Source: Pseudomonas asgharzadehiana (lineage in GTDB: Bacteria > Pseudomonadota > Gammaproteobacteria > Pseudomonadales > Pseudomonadaceae). Taken from it: 64,000 nucleotides of DNA. This document shows positions 18,388 through 27,137 of this stretch, in pieces. A program made the position numbers and the translations under genes. Under the pieces are notes generated by a model, which did no database searches, was not told where the DNA came from, and was given only the letters and a program-made list of their open reading frames with translations. Each line of letters begins with the position of its first letter. Position 1 is the first letter of the stretch. The stretch is from the NCBI RefSeq assembly GCF_019139815.1, contig NZ_CP077079.1:5463001-5527000 (forward strand). The letters run 5' to 3'.

Positions 18388-19284
18388 TTACCTTATTTCC
18401 GGCTTCGGCTTGCGCCACTGCGGCAGGCTGATCAGCAGCACCGCGCTGATGATCACCAGCATCGCCAGGGCTTCTTCCACGCCGATGGTTTCGCCCACGA
18501 ACACGATCCCCAGCAACACTGCCACCGCCGGGTTCACATAGGCATAGCTGGTCGCCGCCGCCGGGCGCACGTGCTTGAGCAGGTACATATAGGCGTTGAA
18601 GGCGATGATCGAACCGAACACCGTCAAGTAGGCCAGCGCCAGCCAGCCTTCCAGCGGCGGCATGGCCTGCAGGTGTTCACCGGACACCGCGCTGCCGATC
18701 AACAGTGCCACACCGGCCACCAGCATCTCCGCCGCGCTGGCCATGGCGCCCTGGGGCAGCGGCAAATGCCGGCTCCATACCGAGCCGAACGCCCAGGAGG
18801 CCGCCGCGAACAACAGCAACGCGGCGCCCATCGGGCTCGATTGCAAGGTGCTGCCCATGTTGAGCATGGCAATGCCGACAATGCCCAGGATCACCCCGGC
18901 CCATTCCAGGCGCGTATTACGCGCGCCCCAGAAGTACCCGCACAGCAAGGTGAACAGCGGCACCGTCGCCACCGCTAGCGCGGCCACCCCGGATGACACG
19001 CCCGTGTGTTCGGCCACGCTGACCGCGCCATTACCGAAGGTGAGCAGCAAGATGCCGATCATCGCGGCAGCCTTCCATTGCGCCCAGGTCGGCGCCGGCA
19101 CGCCGCGCCATCTGAGATAGCCATACATCAACGCACCCGCCGTGCAGAACCGGATACCCGCTAGCAACAGCGGCGGCCAGTATTCCACGCCGATGCGAAT
19201 CACCAGGTAGGTGGAACCCCAGATCACATACAGCGCAAAAAAGGCGGCGATCAACGGTAAGGGAAAGCGACGTGGGCCAGGCAT
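18388..19284 (-). CDS. EamA-family exporter, YedA-like
   Basis: A 298-residue ten-helix DMT transporter. The opening AAFFALYVIWGSTYLVIRIG is the hallmark of the YedA/RhaT-like EamA branch, and a second repeat begins near residue 150 (AALLLFAAASWAFGSVW). The gene is divergent from an Lrp/AsnC regulator with 159 bp between the starts. This arrangement is typical of amino-acid exporters controlled by an adjacent Lrp-type sensor. Substrate not determinable. Confidence 0.87.
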   Translation of the reverse strand: MPGPRRFPLPLIAAFFALYVIWGSTYLVIRIGVEYWPPLLLAGIRFCTAGALMYGYLRWRGVPAPTWAQWKAAAMIGILLLTFGNGAVSVAEHTGVSSGVAALAVATVPLFTLLCGYFWGARNTRLEWAGVILGIVGIAMLNMGSTLQSSPMGAALLLFAAASWAFGSVWSRHLPLPQGAMASAAEMLVAGVALLIGSAVSGEHLQAMPPLEGWLALAYLTVFGSIIAFNAYMYLLKHVRPAAATSYAYVNPAVAVLLGIVFVGETIGVEEALAMLVIISAVLLISLPQWRKPKPEIR

Positions 19285-19443
19285 TGGGCGGCTCTATGGC
19301 AGGAGTGGGAGGCTTATTCTAGAAACGAAGGAGAATAAACATAAGTTACAAAACCTGTTTAAACCGCCCATACACTTTTCAAAGCATGGTTATGAAGGCT
19401 ATAACCCGTGCTTTCGAAAGCCACGCGCAATTGGAGCCTTATT

Positions 19444-19905
19444 ATGGACAAATACGATCGTATGCTCCTCAGCGCCCTGCTCGAAGACGGCCGCGCCTCC
19501 TATGCGCAACTGGCCCGCACGGTAAACCTCTCCGCCCCCGCCGTGGCCGAGCGCGTGGCCAAGCTGGAGGCCAGTGGGGTGATCACCGGGTACCAGGCCA
19601 AGGTGGACTTATCCAAAGTGGGGTTGCCGATTCAATGCGTGATTGAACTGCGGCTGACCAATCATGGCAGCCAAAAGGTCTACGACGCCCTCGCCGAAAT
19701 CCCCGAACTGACCGAATGCCACCGGGTAACCGGCGACCCGTGCGTGATCATGCAAGCCGCGGTGGGCTCGATGCCTGAGCTTGAGAATTTGATCAACCGG
19801 ATAGCCAAGTTCGGCTTCAGCAAAACTTCGATTATTTTGTCGAGCGCGATAGAACGGCGCGTGCCGTTGGGGCAGTTGGAGGGCAATGGGAAAAGTGGTG
19901 GCTGA
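19444..19905 (+). CDS. Lrp/AsnC-family regulator
   Basis: A 153-residue regulator. The winged HTH covers residues 3-62 (DRMLLSALLEDGRASYAQLA, VNLSAPAVAERVAKLEASG). The C-terminal RAM effector domain contains ECHRVTGDPCVIMQAAV and a closing regulatory strand. It starts at MDKYDRMLLSAL, the normal family start, preceded by GGAG. It probably controls the divergent YedA-like exporter in response to an amino acid. Confidence 0.9.
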   Translation: MDKYDRMLLSALLEDGRASYAQLARTVNLSAPAVAERVAKLEASGVITGYQAKVDLSKVGLPIQCVIELRLTNHGSQKVYDALAEIPELTECHRVTGDPCVIMQAAVGSMPELENLINRIAKFGFSKTSIILSSAIERRVPLGQLEGNGKSGG

Positions 19906-19913
19906 GCGATCGC

Positions 19914-19942
19914 GATCGGGAGCAAGCCCCCTCCCACACTTG
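19914..19942. repeat. Single REP unit
   Basis: ATCGGGAGCAAGCCCCCTCC followed by CACAC is one arm of the REPIN family seen in full at 20721-20814. Confidence 0.75.
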
Positions 19943-20095
19943 TGAACTCCTTCAAAAGGTCTGTTGAAATCGCCCTCGATTAAAAAAACGGAAGGCTCCG
20001 ATAGCAGTGCAGGACTTAACCTACTGACTGTTCTGACGACACATAAAAAAGCCATCCACCGCGCAGTGTTTCGATGGCCAGCAAGACCAATCCCT

Positions 20096-20398
20096 TTCAT
20101 TTGCGGGACGTTTCCGAGAGAATTCCACGGCCTTGTTTCCGTCGGATTCGGTAGCTAGTCTCGCTCCGTCATCGAGTTTTCGGTGATCGGACGTGCAAGT
20201 CCGACGACGGTAATACGCATAGCCTTAACTCTCTACGCCTGGGTTTATCTCAGGCGCTAAGTGTCATGGCAGCTGTACGCGGGAGGTCTTCGGATCTACC
20301 GGACTCCGTCTCGGTCTTGCACACCCGCGTACTGCTGCCACCCTAATTCGTGTGCAAGCGAACGGTTGCAGCTTCTTAACTGACGGAGAAGTTTCACC
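20096..20398 (+). promoter_or_regulatory. Long structured leader of the DUF6124-like gene
   Basis: About 300 bases without a convincing gene precede the small CDS at 20399. It holds clear hairpins: TCGGAC/GTCCGA (20187-20204) and CGCCTG/CAGGCG (20236-20256). A third, CTTCT (20372-20376) with AGAAG (20387-20391), overlaps the GGAGAAG ribosome site and could hide it. Several GGA trinucleotides occur, including the one in the ribosome site, so post-transcriptional control (for example by an RsmA/CsrA protein) is possible. No known riboswitch class is recognised. Confidence 0.4.
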
Positions 20399-20707
20399 AT
20401 GGTCAAAATCACCCCCGATCCACCCAAGCCCAACGCCAACTTCCCCAGCGAAGACGCCCTGCTCCATCGCCGTGCCATCGACTATTACCGCAAAGCGTGC
20501 GCCCCGGATGCGCCGACCTTCATCCTGAATGACAACCTGAGCCTGGAAGACGCCCTCGCCCATGCGGCGGATTTGCTGCATTGCGCGGTGGAAGCGGCGC
20601 ATGCCTCGGGTGAAGTGATGAAGGCGCCGCAGCGGGCGGTGATGCATTTGGTGGAGATGGCCAAAGGCGTGGTGGACCAAGCCTTGGGCTGTGCGCAGCC
20701 TCGATAG
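20399..20707 (+). CDS. DUF6124/DUF3077-like small protein
   Basis: A 102-residue Pseudomonas-type protein, MVKITPDPPKPNANFPSEDA, followed by a helical segment (LSLEDALAHAADLLHCAVEA and AVMHLVEMAKGVVDQAL). Genes with this N-terminus occur in many copies in fluorescens-group genomes and are annotated DUF6124 or DUF3077. Function unknown; a helical regulatory or protein-binding role is a guess. The start has GGAG at a normal distance, inside a potential hairpin. Confidence 0.8.
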   Translation: MVKITPDPPKPNANFPSEDALLHRRAIDYYRKACAPDAPTFILNDNLSLEDALAHAADLLHCAVEAAHASGEVMKAPQRAVMHLVEMAKGVVDQALGCAQPR

Positions 20708-20720
20708 GCGCCGCATAACT

Positions 20721-20814
20721 TAATGTGGGAGGGGGCTTGCTCCCGATGGCGGTGGGTCAGTGACAAATACATTGCCTGACACACTGCTATCGGGAGCAAG
20801 CCCCCTCCCACATT
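20721..20814. repeat. REPIN, two REP units with perfect 26-bp arms
   Basis: The left arm at 20721-20746 is exactly complementary to 20788-20813, with about 41 bases between. This is a complete REPIN mobilised by RAYT-type transposases. It separates the convergent DUF6124-like and exonuclease genes. Confidence 0.9.
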
Positions 20815-20847
20815 TGGACCTCCAGTGTTCTTGAGGTCGTGGCTGGC

Positions 20848-21459
20848 TTAGAACCCGCGATGTTTCTTCAAATGCTCATTGATCTTCGCCGCCGGCACTT
20901 TCTGCAAGGTGCATAGCAAATCGTGGGACAGCTCGCGCAGGCCGTGGGTCTGGCGCAGTTCCCGGGCCAGGTGCGCGGTGAGGTTGGCGGCCATTTCCGC
21001 ATCCGCCAGCGCCCGGTGAGCCTGGCCGGTGTGGGGCAGTTTGGCGTAGGTGTTGAGAGTGCCGAGTTTGTGGTTCGGTGCCGCCGGCATGAGGCGCCGG
21101 GCCAGCAGCAGCGAGCAGGCGAATTTTTGCAGGCGGGTGCGGCGGATCAGGCCCAGCTCAAAGTCCCAGAACTTCTGGTCGAACGCGGCGTTATGCGCCA
21201 TCAGCGGCGTGGTGCCGACGAATTCGTTGACCTCGTTCATCACCCGCTCGGCCGACGGCGCGCTGCGCAGCATGGCGTTGCTGATGCCGGTGAGTTGTTC
21301 GATAAAGCCCGGCACGCGTACGCCGGCATTCATGAGGCTCTGGTAGCGATCAACGATTTGCCCGCGCTCAAGGATGACCACGCCAATTTCCGTGGCCCGG
21401 CAGTGGCTGCTCGGGGTGATGCCGGTGGTTTCAAAGTCGATGACCGCTATACGTTCCAA
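20848..21459 (-). CDS. DnaQ-like 3'-5' exonuclease
   Basis: A 203-residue DEDDh exonuclease. ExoI motif VIDFETTGITP gives the first Asp and Glu (residues 7 and 9). ExoII is in MAHNAAFDQKFWDFE. ExoIII is in HRALADAEMAANL (His/Asp). It resembles the stand-alone epsilon-like exonucleases of Pseudomonas rather than the polymerase III epsilon subunit, as no clamp-binding motif is evident. Role is likely in DNA repair or RNA/DNA trimming. Confidence 0.9.
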   Translation of the reverse strand: MERIAVIDFETTGITPSSHCRATEIGVVILERGQIVDRYQSLMNAGVRVPGFIEQLTGISNAMLRSAPSAERVMNEVNEFVGTTPLMAHNAAFDQKFWDFELGLIRRTRLQKFACSLLLARRLMPAAPNHKLGTLNTYAKLPHTGQAHRALADAEMAANLTAHLARELRQTHGLRELSHDLLCTLQKVPAAKINEHLKKHRGF

Positions 21460-21500
21460 ACCTGTTTCAACTCCGTTAACGATTGATTGAGCCGCAGCGC

Positions 21501-21977
21501 TTACTTGAGCAGCAGCGCGCCTTCGATCGGCACGTAGCGGCTGGCGGCGCGTATCAATGAATTGGCCGTGAGCCCCGGCACGCCGTAGGCCACGGCGTGT
21601 ACGCCATGCTTTTGGATGATGCGTTCGAGCAGCATGTCGAAATCACCGTCGCCGGAGGCCAGCACCACTTCGTCGACATGGTCGGCGGCGTCCATGATGT
21701 CAAGCGTGATGCCCACGTCCCAGTCGCCCTTGGCCGAGCCGTCGGCACGCTGGATATACGGTTTGAGTTTTACCGTAAAGCCCAGGTTGCGCAGGATCTG
21801 CTGGAATTGCTGCTGCTTGCTGTCGCCTCGGTCGATGGCATAGGCGTACGCCTCGACGATTTGCCCGCGTGCGCTGATGTCAGCCCACAGGGCCGCGTAA
21901 TTGAAGTGGCAGCCATAGGCCTGGCGCACGGTGTAATAGAGGTTTTGCACATCGGCGAACACTGCAATTTTTTTCAC
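21501..21977 (-). CDS. NYN-domain (LabA-like) protein, putative RNase
   Basis: A 158-residue PIN-fold NYN protein. IAVFADVQNLYYTVR near the start carries the first acidic residue. DWDVGITLDIMDAA and VLASGDGDFDMLLERI supply the rest of the acidic pocket. The family (LabA/DUF88) is thought to cleave RNA. It follows the exonuclease on the same strand after 41 bp, so it may be transcribed first in a two-gene unit. Confidence 0.88.
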   Translation of the reverse strand: MKKIAVFADVQNLYYTVRQAYGCHFNYAALWADISARGQIVEAYAYAIDRGDSKQQQFQQILRNLGFTVKLKPYIQRADGSAKGDWDVGITLDIMDAADHVDEVVLASGDGDFDMLLERIIQKHGVHAVAYGVPGLTANSLIRAASRYVPIEGALLLK

Positions 21978-22096
21978 CGCACTTCCCCATGACAGCCAGG
22001 CGCCAGCGCCCGGAAAGGGTGCCAGTATGCCAGCCGCGAGAAGGTTTCCGGGAAAAATCAGCCCGGCGCGACGAAGCGCACCGGGCGTGGGGAGGG

Positions 22097-22828
22097 TCAG
22101 ACGAAGGAATCGTCGTCGCCAAAGGAGGATGAGTCGTCGGAATAGTCGCTGTCGGCGAAGCTGTCCGAGTTGTTGGCGCCCCAGCTGTCATTACCGGCGA
22201 ACTTCTGGTCGTCATTGCCCCAGCCACCCTGGTCGCTGGCCGGTGCCGGTTGTTCGATGATTTCTTCCACCACCTGCGGCTGCTGGTTGTGATGGAACAG
22301 GCTGCTGATGCCTTCGGCCAGCAACACACCGCCGGCCACACCGGCGGCGGTTTTCATCGCACCGCCGAGGAAACCGCTGCCCACGGGCGCGGCGGCGGCC
22401 GGTTGTTGCGGCGGTTGCTGATAGTTCTGCTGCGGTGCGGGTTGGCTGAATGCCGGCCGCGCCGGTTCACGCCAGCCACCTCCCGCGTTGCTCGGCGCAG
22501 GTTGCGCCTCTCGCGAGCCACCGCCAAAGATGCTCGACAAAAAACCGCCACCGCTTGGCGCGGCCGCCTGCGGGGATCTGGCGCGCTGCAGCTCCTGCTG
22601 CAATTGCTCGATCTGTTGCGCCTGTTGCTTGTTCTGCGCGTCGAGGCTTTTGAGTGCGTGTTCCTGCACCAGGATCGACTGGGTCATGTAGTACCCGGCG
22701 GCGGGTTGGCGAGTCATGTGCTCCTTGATCCGCGCTTCGGCCTGGGCGTCGCGGGGGGCTGAGTCCGTTTCGGCTTGCTGCAACCGTGAAAACAGTCCAT
22801 CGATCAGGGTTTGCTCTTCGCTGTTCAT
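22097..22828 (-). CDS. DUF2076 protein
   Basis: A 243-residue protein. The N-terminus (MNSEEQTLIDGLFSRLQQAE) and GYYMTQSILVQEHALKSLDA are the DUF2076 signature. A coiled coil follows (NKQQAQQIEQLQQELQRA, about 60-85). The middle is rich in Gly, Pro and Gln with one short hydrophobic segment (FLGGAMKTAAGVAGGVLLAEG). The tail is Asp/Ser-rich. Function unknown; proposed to be a periplasmic or envelope-stress factor in other Gram-negatives. Confidence 0.88.
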   Translation of the reverse strand: MNSEEQTLIDGLFSRLQQAETDSAPRDAQAEARIKEHMTRQPAAGYYMTQSILVQEHALKSLDAQNKQQAQQIEQLQQELQRARSPQAAAPSGGGFLSSIFGGGSREAQPAPSNAGGGWREPARPAFSQPAPQQNYQQPPQQPAAAAPVGSGFLGGAMKTAAGVAGGVLLAEGISSLFHHNQQPQVVEEIIEQPAPASDQGGWGNDDQKFAGNDSWGANNSDSFADSDYSDDSSSFGDDDSFV

Positions 22829-22999
22829 GGCGACCTCGTTAGATTGCCGGTAAAAATCGTGGTCCTGCCTGTGATCAGGCCAGGTGCGCTCTAGTTATGG
22901 GGGTGTTACGAGTTGTTTCAATGGTCTTTACGCAAGGTTTACGTTTGCGCCCTACAGACCCTGATCGGTTAAAGTGTCGCCCTTGCTTTTAAGCCAGCG

Positions 23000-23668
23000 A
23001 TGAACCCGATGAATCCGTTAGATGTATTGCGCGACTCCTTCCGTTTTACCCGGCATAACCTGGGCGCCATCGTGCAGTTGTGCCTGCCGCTGGTGATCCT
23101 CGAGGCCCTGTTGCAACAGGTACTCGACCACACGCTCGGCCCGGATGCCTTCCCGGGTTACAGCGTGGTGGTGGGGTTATTGGTGTACCCGCTGTACACC
23201 GGCGCCTTGATCCTGTTCCTCGACGCGCGCACCCGTGGCGAGTCGCCGCGTACCAAAGACGTATGGGCCATGGCGCTCACGCTGTGGCCGCGTTTTGCGG
23301 TGTTGACGGCCATGAGCACCCTGCTGATCCTGCTGGGCTTGTCGATGTATTTGCTGCCGGGCCTGTGGCTGATGGTGGTGCTGGCGTTTGCCGAGTATTT
23401 ACTGGTGCTGCGCGGCCTGTCGGCGCTGGAGGCGATGAAGGAAAGCTTTCGCCTGACACGCGGGCATTTCTGGCGAATCCTGGTGTGCCTGCTGTGCGTG
23501 ATGACCCCGCTGTGGCTGCTCAAGGGCGCCAGCGTCGCGGCCTATCCCAACCCGGCGCCATGGCTGGGCCTGTTGATGGATAGCGCCCACAGCTTCCTGC
23601 AATTGTTTACCAGTGTGGTGTTGTTCCGTTTATTCATGTTGATCGGTGGCGATGCCGACGCACGGTGA
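23000..23668 (+). CDS. YciC-family (UPF0259) membrane protein
   Basis: A 222-residue inner-membrane protein with about six helices. The N-terminus MNPMNPLDVLRDSFRFTRHN and the repeated SFRLTRGHFWRILVCLL are typical of the YciC/DUF975 group. Function unknown, possibly envelope maintenance. The EEP-family gene follows 40 bp downstream on the same strand and may be co-transcribed. Confidence 0.85.
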   Translation: MNPMNPLDVLRDSFRFTRHNLGAIVQLCLPLVILEALLQQVLDHTLGPDAFPGYSVVVGLLVYPLYTGALILFLDARTRGESPRTKDVWAMALTLWPRFAVLTAMSTLLILLGLSMYLLPGLWLMVVLAFAEYLLVLRGLSALEAMKESFRLTRGHFWRILVCLLCVMTPLWLLKGASVAAYPNPAPWLGLLMDSAHSFLQLFTSVVLFRLFMLIGGDADAR

Positions 23669-23708
23669 TATGCTCCGTGCCATTCCTGAAACGCCATAAG
23701 CCGAGCCG

Positions 23709-24797
23709 ATGACCCGTTTATTGCGCATCACCTTGCTGGGCCTGTTGATCATCGCAGGCCTGCTCACCGCCCTTATCTACAGCCTGACCTGGCGCCCCGC
23801 CGCCAAGGAGACCTTGCCGGTAAGCTGCGTCGCGCCGCGTGCGCCGACCCTGCTGCCGGGGCAGGCGCTCAAGGTGATGACGTGGAACGTGCAATATCTG
23901 GCCGGCAAGAACTATGTGTTTTGGTACGACACCGCCGACGGCAGCGGCCCCGATGATCGCCCCACCGTGGAAGACATGGCCGTGAGCCTGGACGAAGTGG
24001 CACGGGTGATCCGCGACGAACAGCCCGACATTCTGCTGTTGCAGGAACTCGACGAAAACGCCAAGCCCTCCCACTACCAGGACCAGCTTGCCCTGTTGCA
24101 AGAGCGCCTGGTCGACCTCTACCCCTGCAGCGCCCAGGCGTTCGACTGGAAGGCCGATTTTGTGCCCGACCTGCATATCTTCGGCAGCGTCGGACGCAAA
24201 CTCGCGACCCTGAGCCGTTACCAGATCGAACACGCCGAGCGCCTGCAATTGCCGGCACCGGAGGCCAACCTGATCAGCCGCCAATTCCAACCCAAGCCGG
24301 CCTTGCTGCTGACCTACCTGCCGCTGAGCGACGGCGGCCAACTGGCGGTGCTCAACACCCGTTTGGACGCTGGCGCGCCGGGGCGCAGCGCGGTGCAGGA
24401 ACAGGTGAAAACCACGGTCAAGCTGCTGGATAAATTCGAAGGCCGCGGTACGCCCTGGCTGATCGGCGGCGATTTCAACCTGCTGCCCCTGGGCCAATTC
24501 CTGCGGTTGGACGCCAGCAAACGCGGGCAGTATTCGCCGGACAGCGAGCTGCACCTGCTGTGGGATAAATACCCGATGATCCCGAGCAACAGCCAGTCCA
24601 GCGGTATCGATCGCGAAAAATGGCTGACGCACTTCCCCAATGACCCAAGCCTGGATGGCCCGGATCGCACCTTGGATTACCTGTTCTACAGCCCGCGGAT
24701 CAAACGGGTGGACACCAAGGTGCGGCAGGAGGATACCTTGCGTATCTCCAACCATCTGCCGGTGATTGCCCGGTTCCTGTTGCCCGCCGCGCAATAG
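23709..24797 (+). CDS. Endonuclease/exonuclease/phosphatase-family protein
   Basis: A 362-residue protein with one N-terminal membrane anchor (ITLLGLLIIAGLLTALIYSL) and a periplasmic EEP domain. Motifs: VMTWNVQYL (metal/substrate Asn), LLLQELDENA (metal Glu), LIGGDFNLLP (catalytic Asp-Asn) and a C-terminal DYLF...ISNHLPVIA with the catalytic His. Relatives hydrolyse phosphodiesters of DNA, inositides or sphingomyelin; substrate unknown. Confidence 0.87.
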   Translation: MTRLLRITLLGLLIIAGLLTALIYSLTWRPAAKETLPVSCVAPRAPTLLPGQALKVMTWNVQYLAGKNYVFWYDTADGSGPDDRPTVEDMAVSLDEVARVIRDEQPDILLLQELDENAKPSHYQDQLALLQERLVDLYPCSAQAFDWKADFVPDLHIFGSVGRKLATLSRYQIEHAERLQLPAPEANLISRQFQPKPALLLTYLPLSDGGQLAVLNTRLDAGAPGRSAVQEQVKTTVKLLDKFEGRGTPWLIGGDFNLLPLGQFLRLDASKRGQYSPDSELHLLWDKYPMIPSNSQSSGIDREKWLTHFPNDPSLDGPDRTLDYLFYSPRIKRVDTKVRQEDTLRISNHLPVIARFLLPAAQ

Positions 24798-24818
24798 CAA
24801 ACAACACACAACCAAAAG

Positions 24819-24906
24819 TGAGGGGGCCTGCTCCCGATAGCAATGGTTCAGTCAACAATGCAGTGACTGATACACCGCTATTGGGAGCAAGCCCCCTCCC
24901 ATTTTT
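24819..24906. repeat. REPIN, imperfect
   Basis: GTGAGGGGGCCTGCTCCCGA is inverted by GGGAGCAAGCCCCCTCCCA about 40 bases on. It lies between the convergent EEP and hrpB genes. Confidence 0.85.
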
Positions 24907-24918
24907 GGATCTTTGGCG

Positions 24919-27047
24919 TTACGGCTTTCGGGGTTTGATCCTGGCAGTCGGCTCTGCGATCAGCGGATCATCCGGCCAATAATGTTTCGGGTACCGCCCC
25001 TTCAGATCCTTCTTCACTTCGGCGTAGGTACTGCGCCAGAAGTTCGCCAGATCCTGGGTAACCTGCACCGGCCGCCGCGCCGGCGACAGCAGGTGCAGCT
25101 TCACCACCTGGCGCCCACCGGCAATGCGCGGGGTATCCGCCAGCCCGAACAGTTCCTGTAGGCGCACCGCCAGGATCGGCGGCTGTTCGCTGTAATCCAC
25201 CCGCACCGATGACCCCGACGGCACTTTCACATGCTGCGGCGCCAGTTCGTCCAGGCGCTGGGGCAGCGGCCAGGGCAGCAGGTTGTGCAAGTAGCTGGAA
25301 ATATCCAGGTGGGCGAAATGGCTCAGGCGCGAGACTTTGCCCAGGTAGGGCATCAGCCAATGCTCCAGGCCGGCGAGCAACGCCTTGTCGCTGACGTCCG
25401 GCCATTCGCTGGTTTTACCCGCGTCCAATTGGCGCAGCAGCATCACCCGGGCCTGCCATTGGCGCAGTTCGGGGGTCCAGGGCAGCAGTTCCAGGCCTTT
25501 GCGGCGCATCAGGTTGACCAGCGCCTGGCTGCGGGCGTTTTCGTCGAGGCCGGTAAGGGGTTCGCGGCTGAGTACCAGTTCGCCGACTTTGCGCTGGCGC
25601 TCGGCGCGCAGCACGCCTTCACGCTCATCCCAATCGAGCTGATCGACGTTGCGCACTTGCTCGGCGAGTACCGTATCAAACAACGCCGGGTCAAAGTCCG
25701 CCGCGAGGTAGATGCGTTCTTCGCGCTGGCCCTGGCGGCTGCCGAGGTCGGCGATCACCAGCCAGGATTGTTTCATCAGGCTGTCGGCTTCGGCGAACAG
25801 CGCCGCGCGGCCGTTGGCCAAGCGATATTCGGCGCCACCGGGACGACGTTGCTGGGCGACGCGGTCCGGGTAGGCCAGTGCCAGCAAGGCGCCCAGCCAG
25901 CGTGGGTGGTCAGGATCGGCCACGGGCTGCACGGCCTGGCCCCGCAAATAACCGCGATATTGCCGCGCCAGTTGCTTGGCCCGTTGCACGCCACCTTGAG
26001 TGCCGCGTGCGCGTTCTTCGCCAGACAACAGCGCCAGACGGCTGTGCAAATCCGCACCGCCACCGCGCAAAATATCGCGCTCGCCCAACAACGCGGCGAC
26101 GTCACAGGCCGTTGCCGCCAGCCCCAAAGCCTGCCCGCGCAGCAGTAGATGCGCGATACGCGGGTGCGCCGGCAGTTCGGCCATTTTGTGCCCATGGGCG
26201 GTGAGTTTTTCCTCATTCAACGCGCCAAGGCGCACCAGCAGATCCTGGGCCTGGGCATACGCGGCGGCCGGCGGCACATCCAGCCACACCAGTTGCGCGG
26301 GCGTGACGCCCCAGCGCGCCAGTTGCAAGGCCAGGCCTGCGAGGTCGGCGGCGAGGATTTCGGCACTGCCATAGGCGGCGAGCCCTTCGTGCTGGTCCTC
26401 GGACCACAAGCGATAACACACCCCCGGCTCCAAACGCCCTGCCCGGCCGGCACGCTGGGTGGCGCTGGCGCGGGAGATGCGTTGGGTGTCGAGGCGGGTC
26501 ATGCCGCTGCCGGGGTCGAAACGCGGTACCCGCGCCAGCCCGGCGTCGATCACCACGCGCACGCCGTTGATGGTCAGGCTGGTCTCGGCGATGTTGGTGG
26601 CGAGCACCACTTTGCGCTTGCCGGCCGGCGCCGGGTCGATGGCGGCGCGTTGGGCGTTGAGGTCCAGTTCACCGTGCAGCGGGCACAGCAGCACATCCTG
26701 GCGATCACCCAGCGCGTCGGCCAGTTGCTGATGGACGCGGCGGATCTCGGCCTGCCCCGGCAAAAACACCAGCACGCTGCCGGTCTGGTCTTGCAAGGCT
26801 TCGAGGAGGGTCTGCACCACCCGAGGCTCAATGAATTCGCCCGGCTGGTACGGCCGGCCCCAGCGCATCTGCACCGGGAACATACGCCCTTCGCTGCGCA
26901 GGATCGGTGCGTCATCCAGCAGGCTGGCCAGGCGCTCGCCTTCGAGGGTGGCGGACATCAGCAGGATTTTCAGCGGTTGTTCATCGCGAAACAGCTCGCG
27001 GCCGTTCAGGCTCAGGGCCAGCGCCAGGTCGGCGTCGAGGCTGCGTT
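24919..27047 (-). pseudogene. hrpB: ATP-dependent helicase HrpB, N-terminus cut off by island insertion
   Basis: About 709 C-terminal residues of the DExH-box helicase HrpB (normally about 840). Reading begins at RSLDADLALALSLNGRELF, which in intact HrpB directly follows the DEFHE box. Then come LLMSATLEGERL, LVFLPGQAEIRRVH, ATNIAETSLTI and the HrpB C-terminal domain (GSSVRVDYSEQPPILAVRLQ). Upstream of 27047 homology stops and an in-frame stop follows. Walker A and the DExH box are absent, so ATPase activity should be lost. The first Met (26958) lies after motif II. The 5' part is expected at the far end of the island. Confidence 0.9.
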
Positions 27048-27137
27048 GGCAAAGTTGACCGATTGCACCATCCTGTCAAAATACCAAAAACGCCCTAAAT
27101 AGAGCGTCATAAGCGATATTGTACGAGCAGCCAGAAA
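27040..27137. other. Left island junction in hrpB (attL candidate)
   Basis: hrpB similarity ends at about 27047 (CTGCGTT on the plus strand). The next 90 bases are A/T-richer and noncoding, ending at the first recombinase gene. The target is a conserved part of the helicase gene just after motif II. No second copy of the junction sequence was seen in the window, so the crossover core is not defined. Confidence 0.7.
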
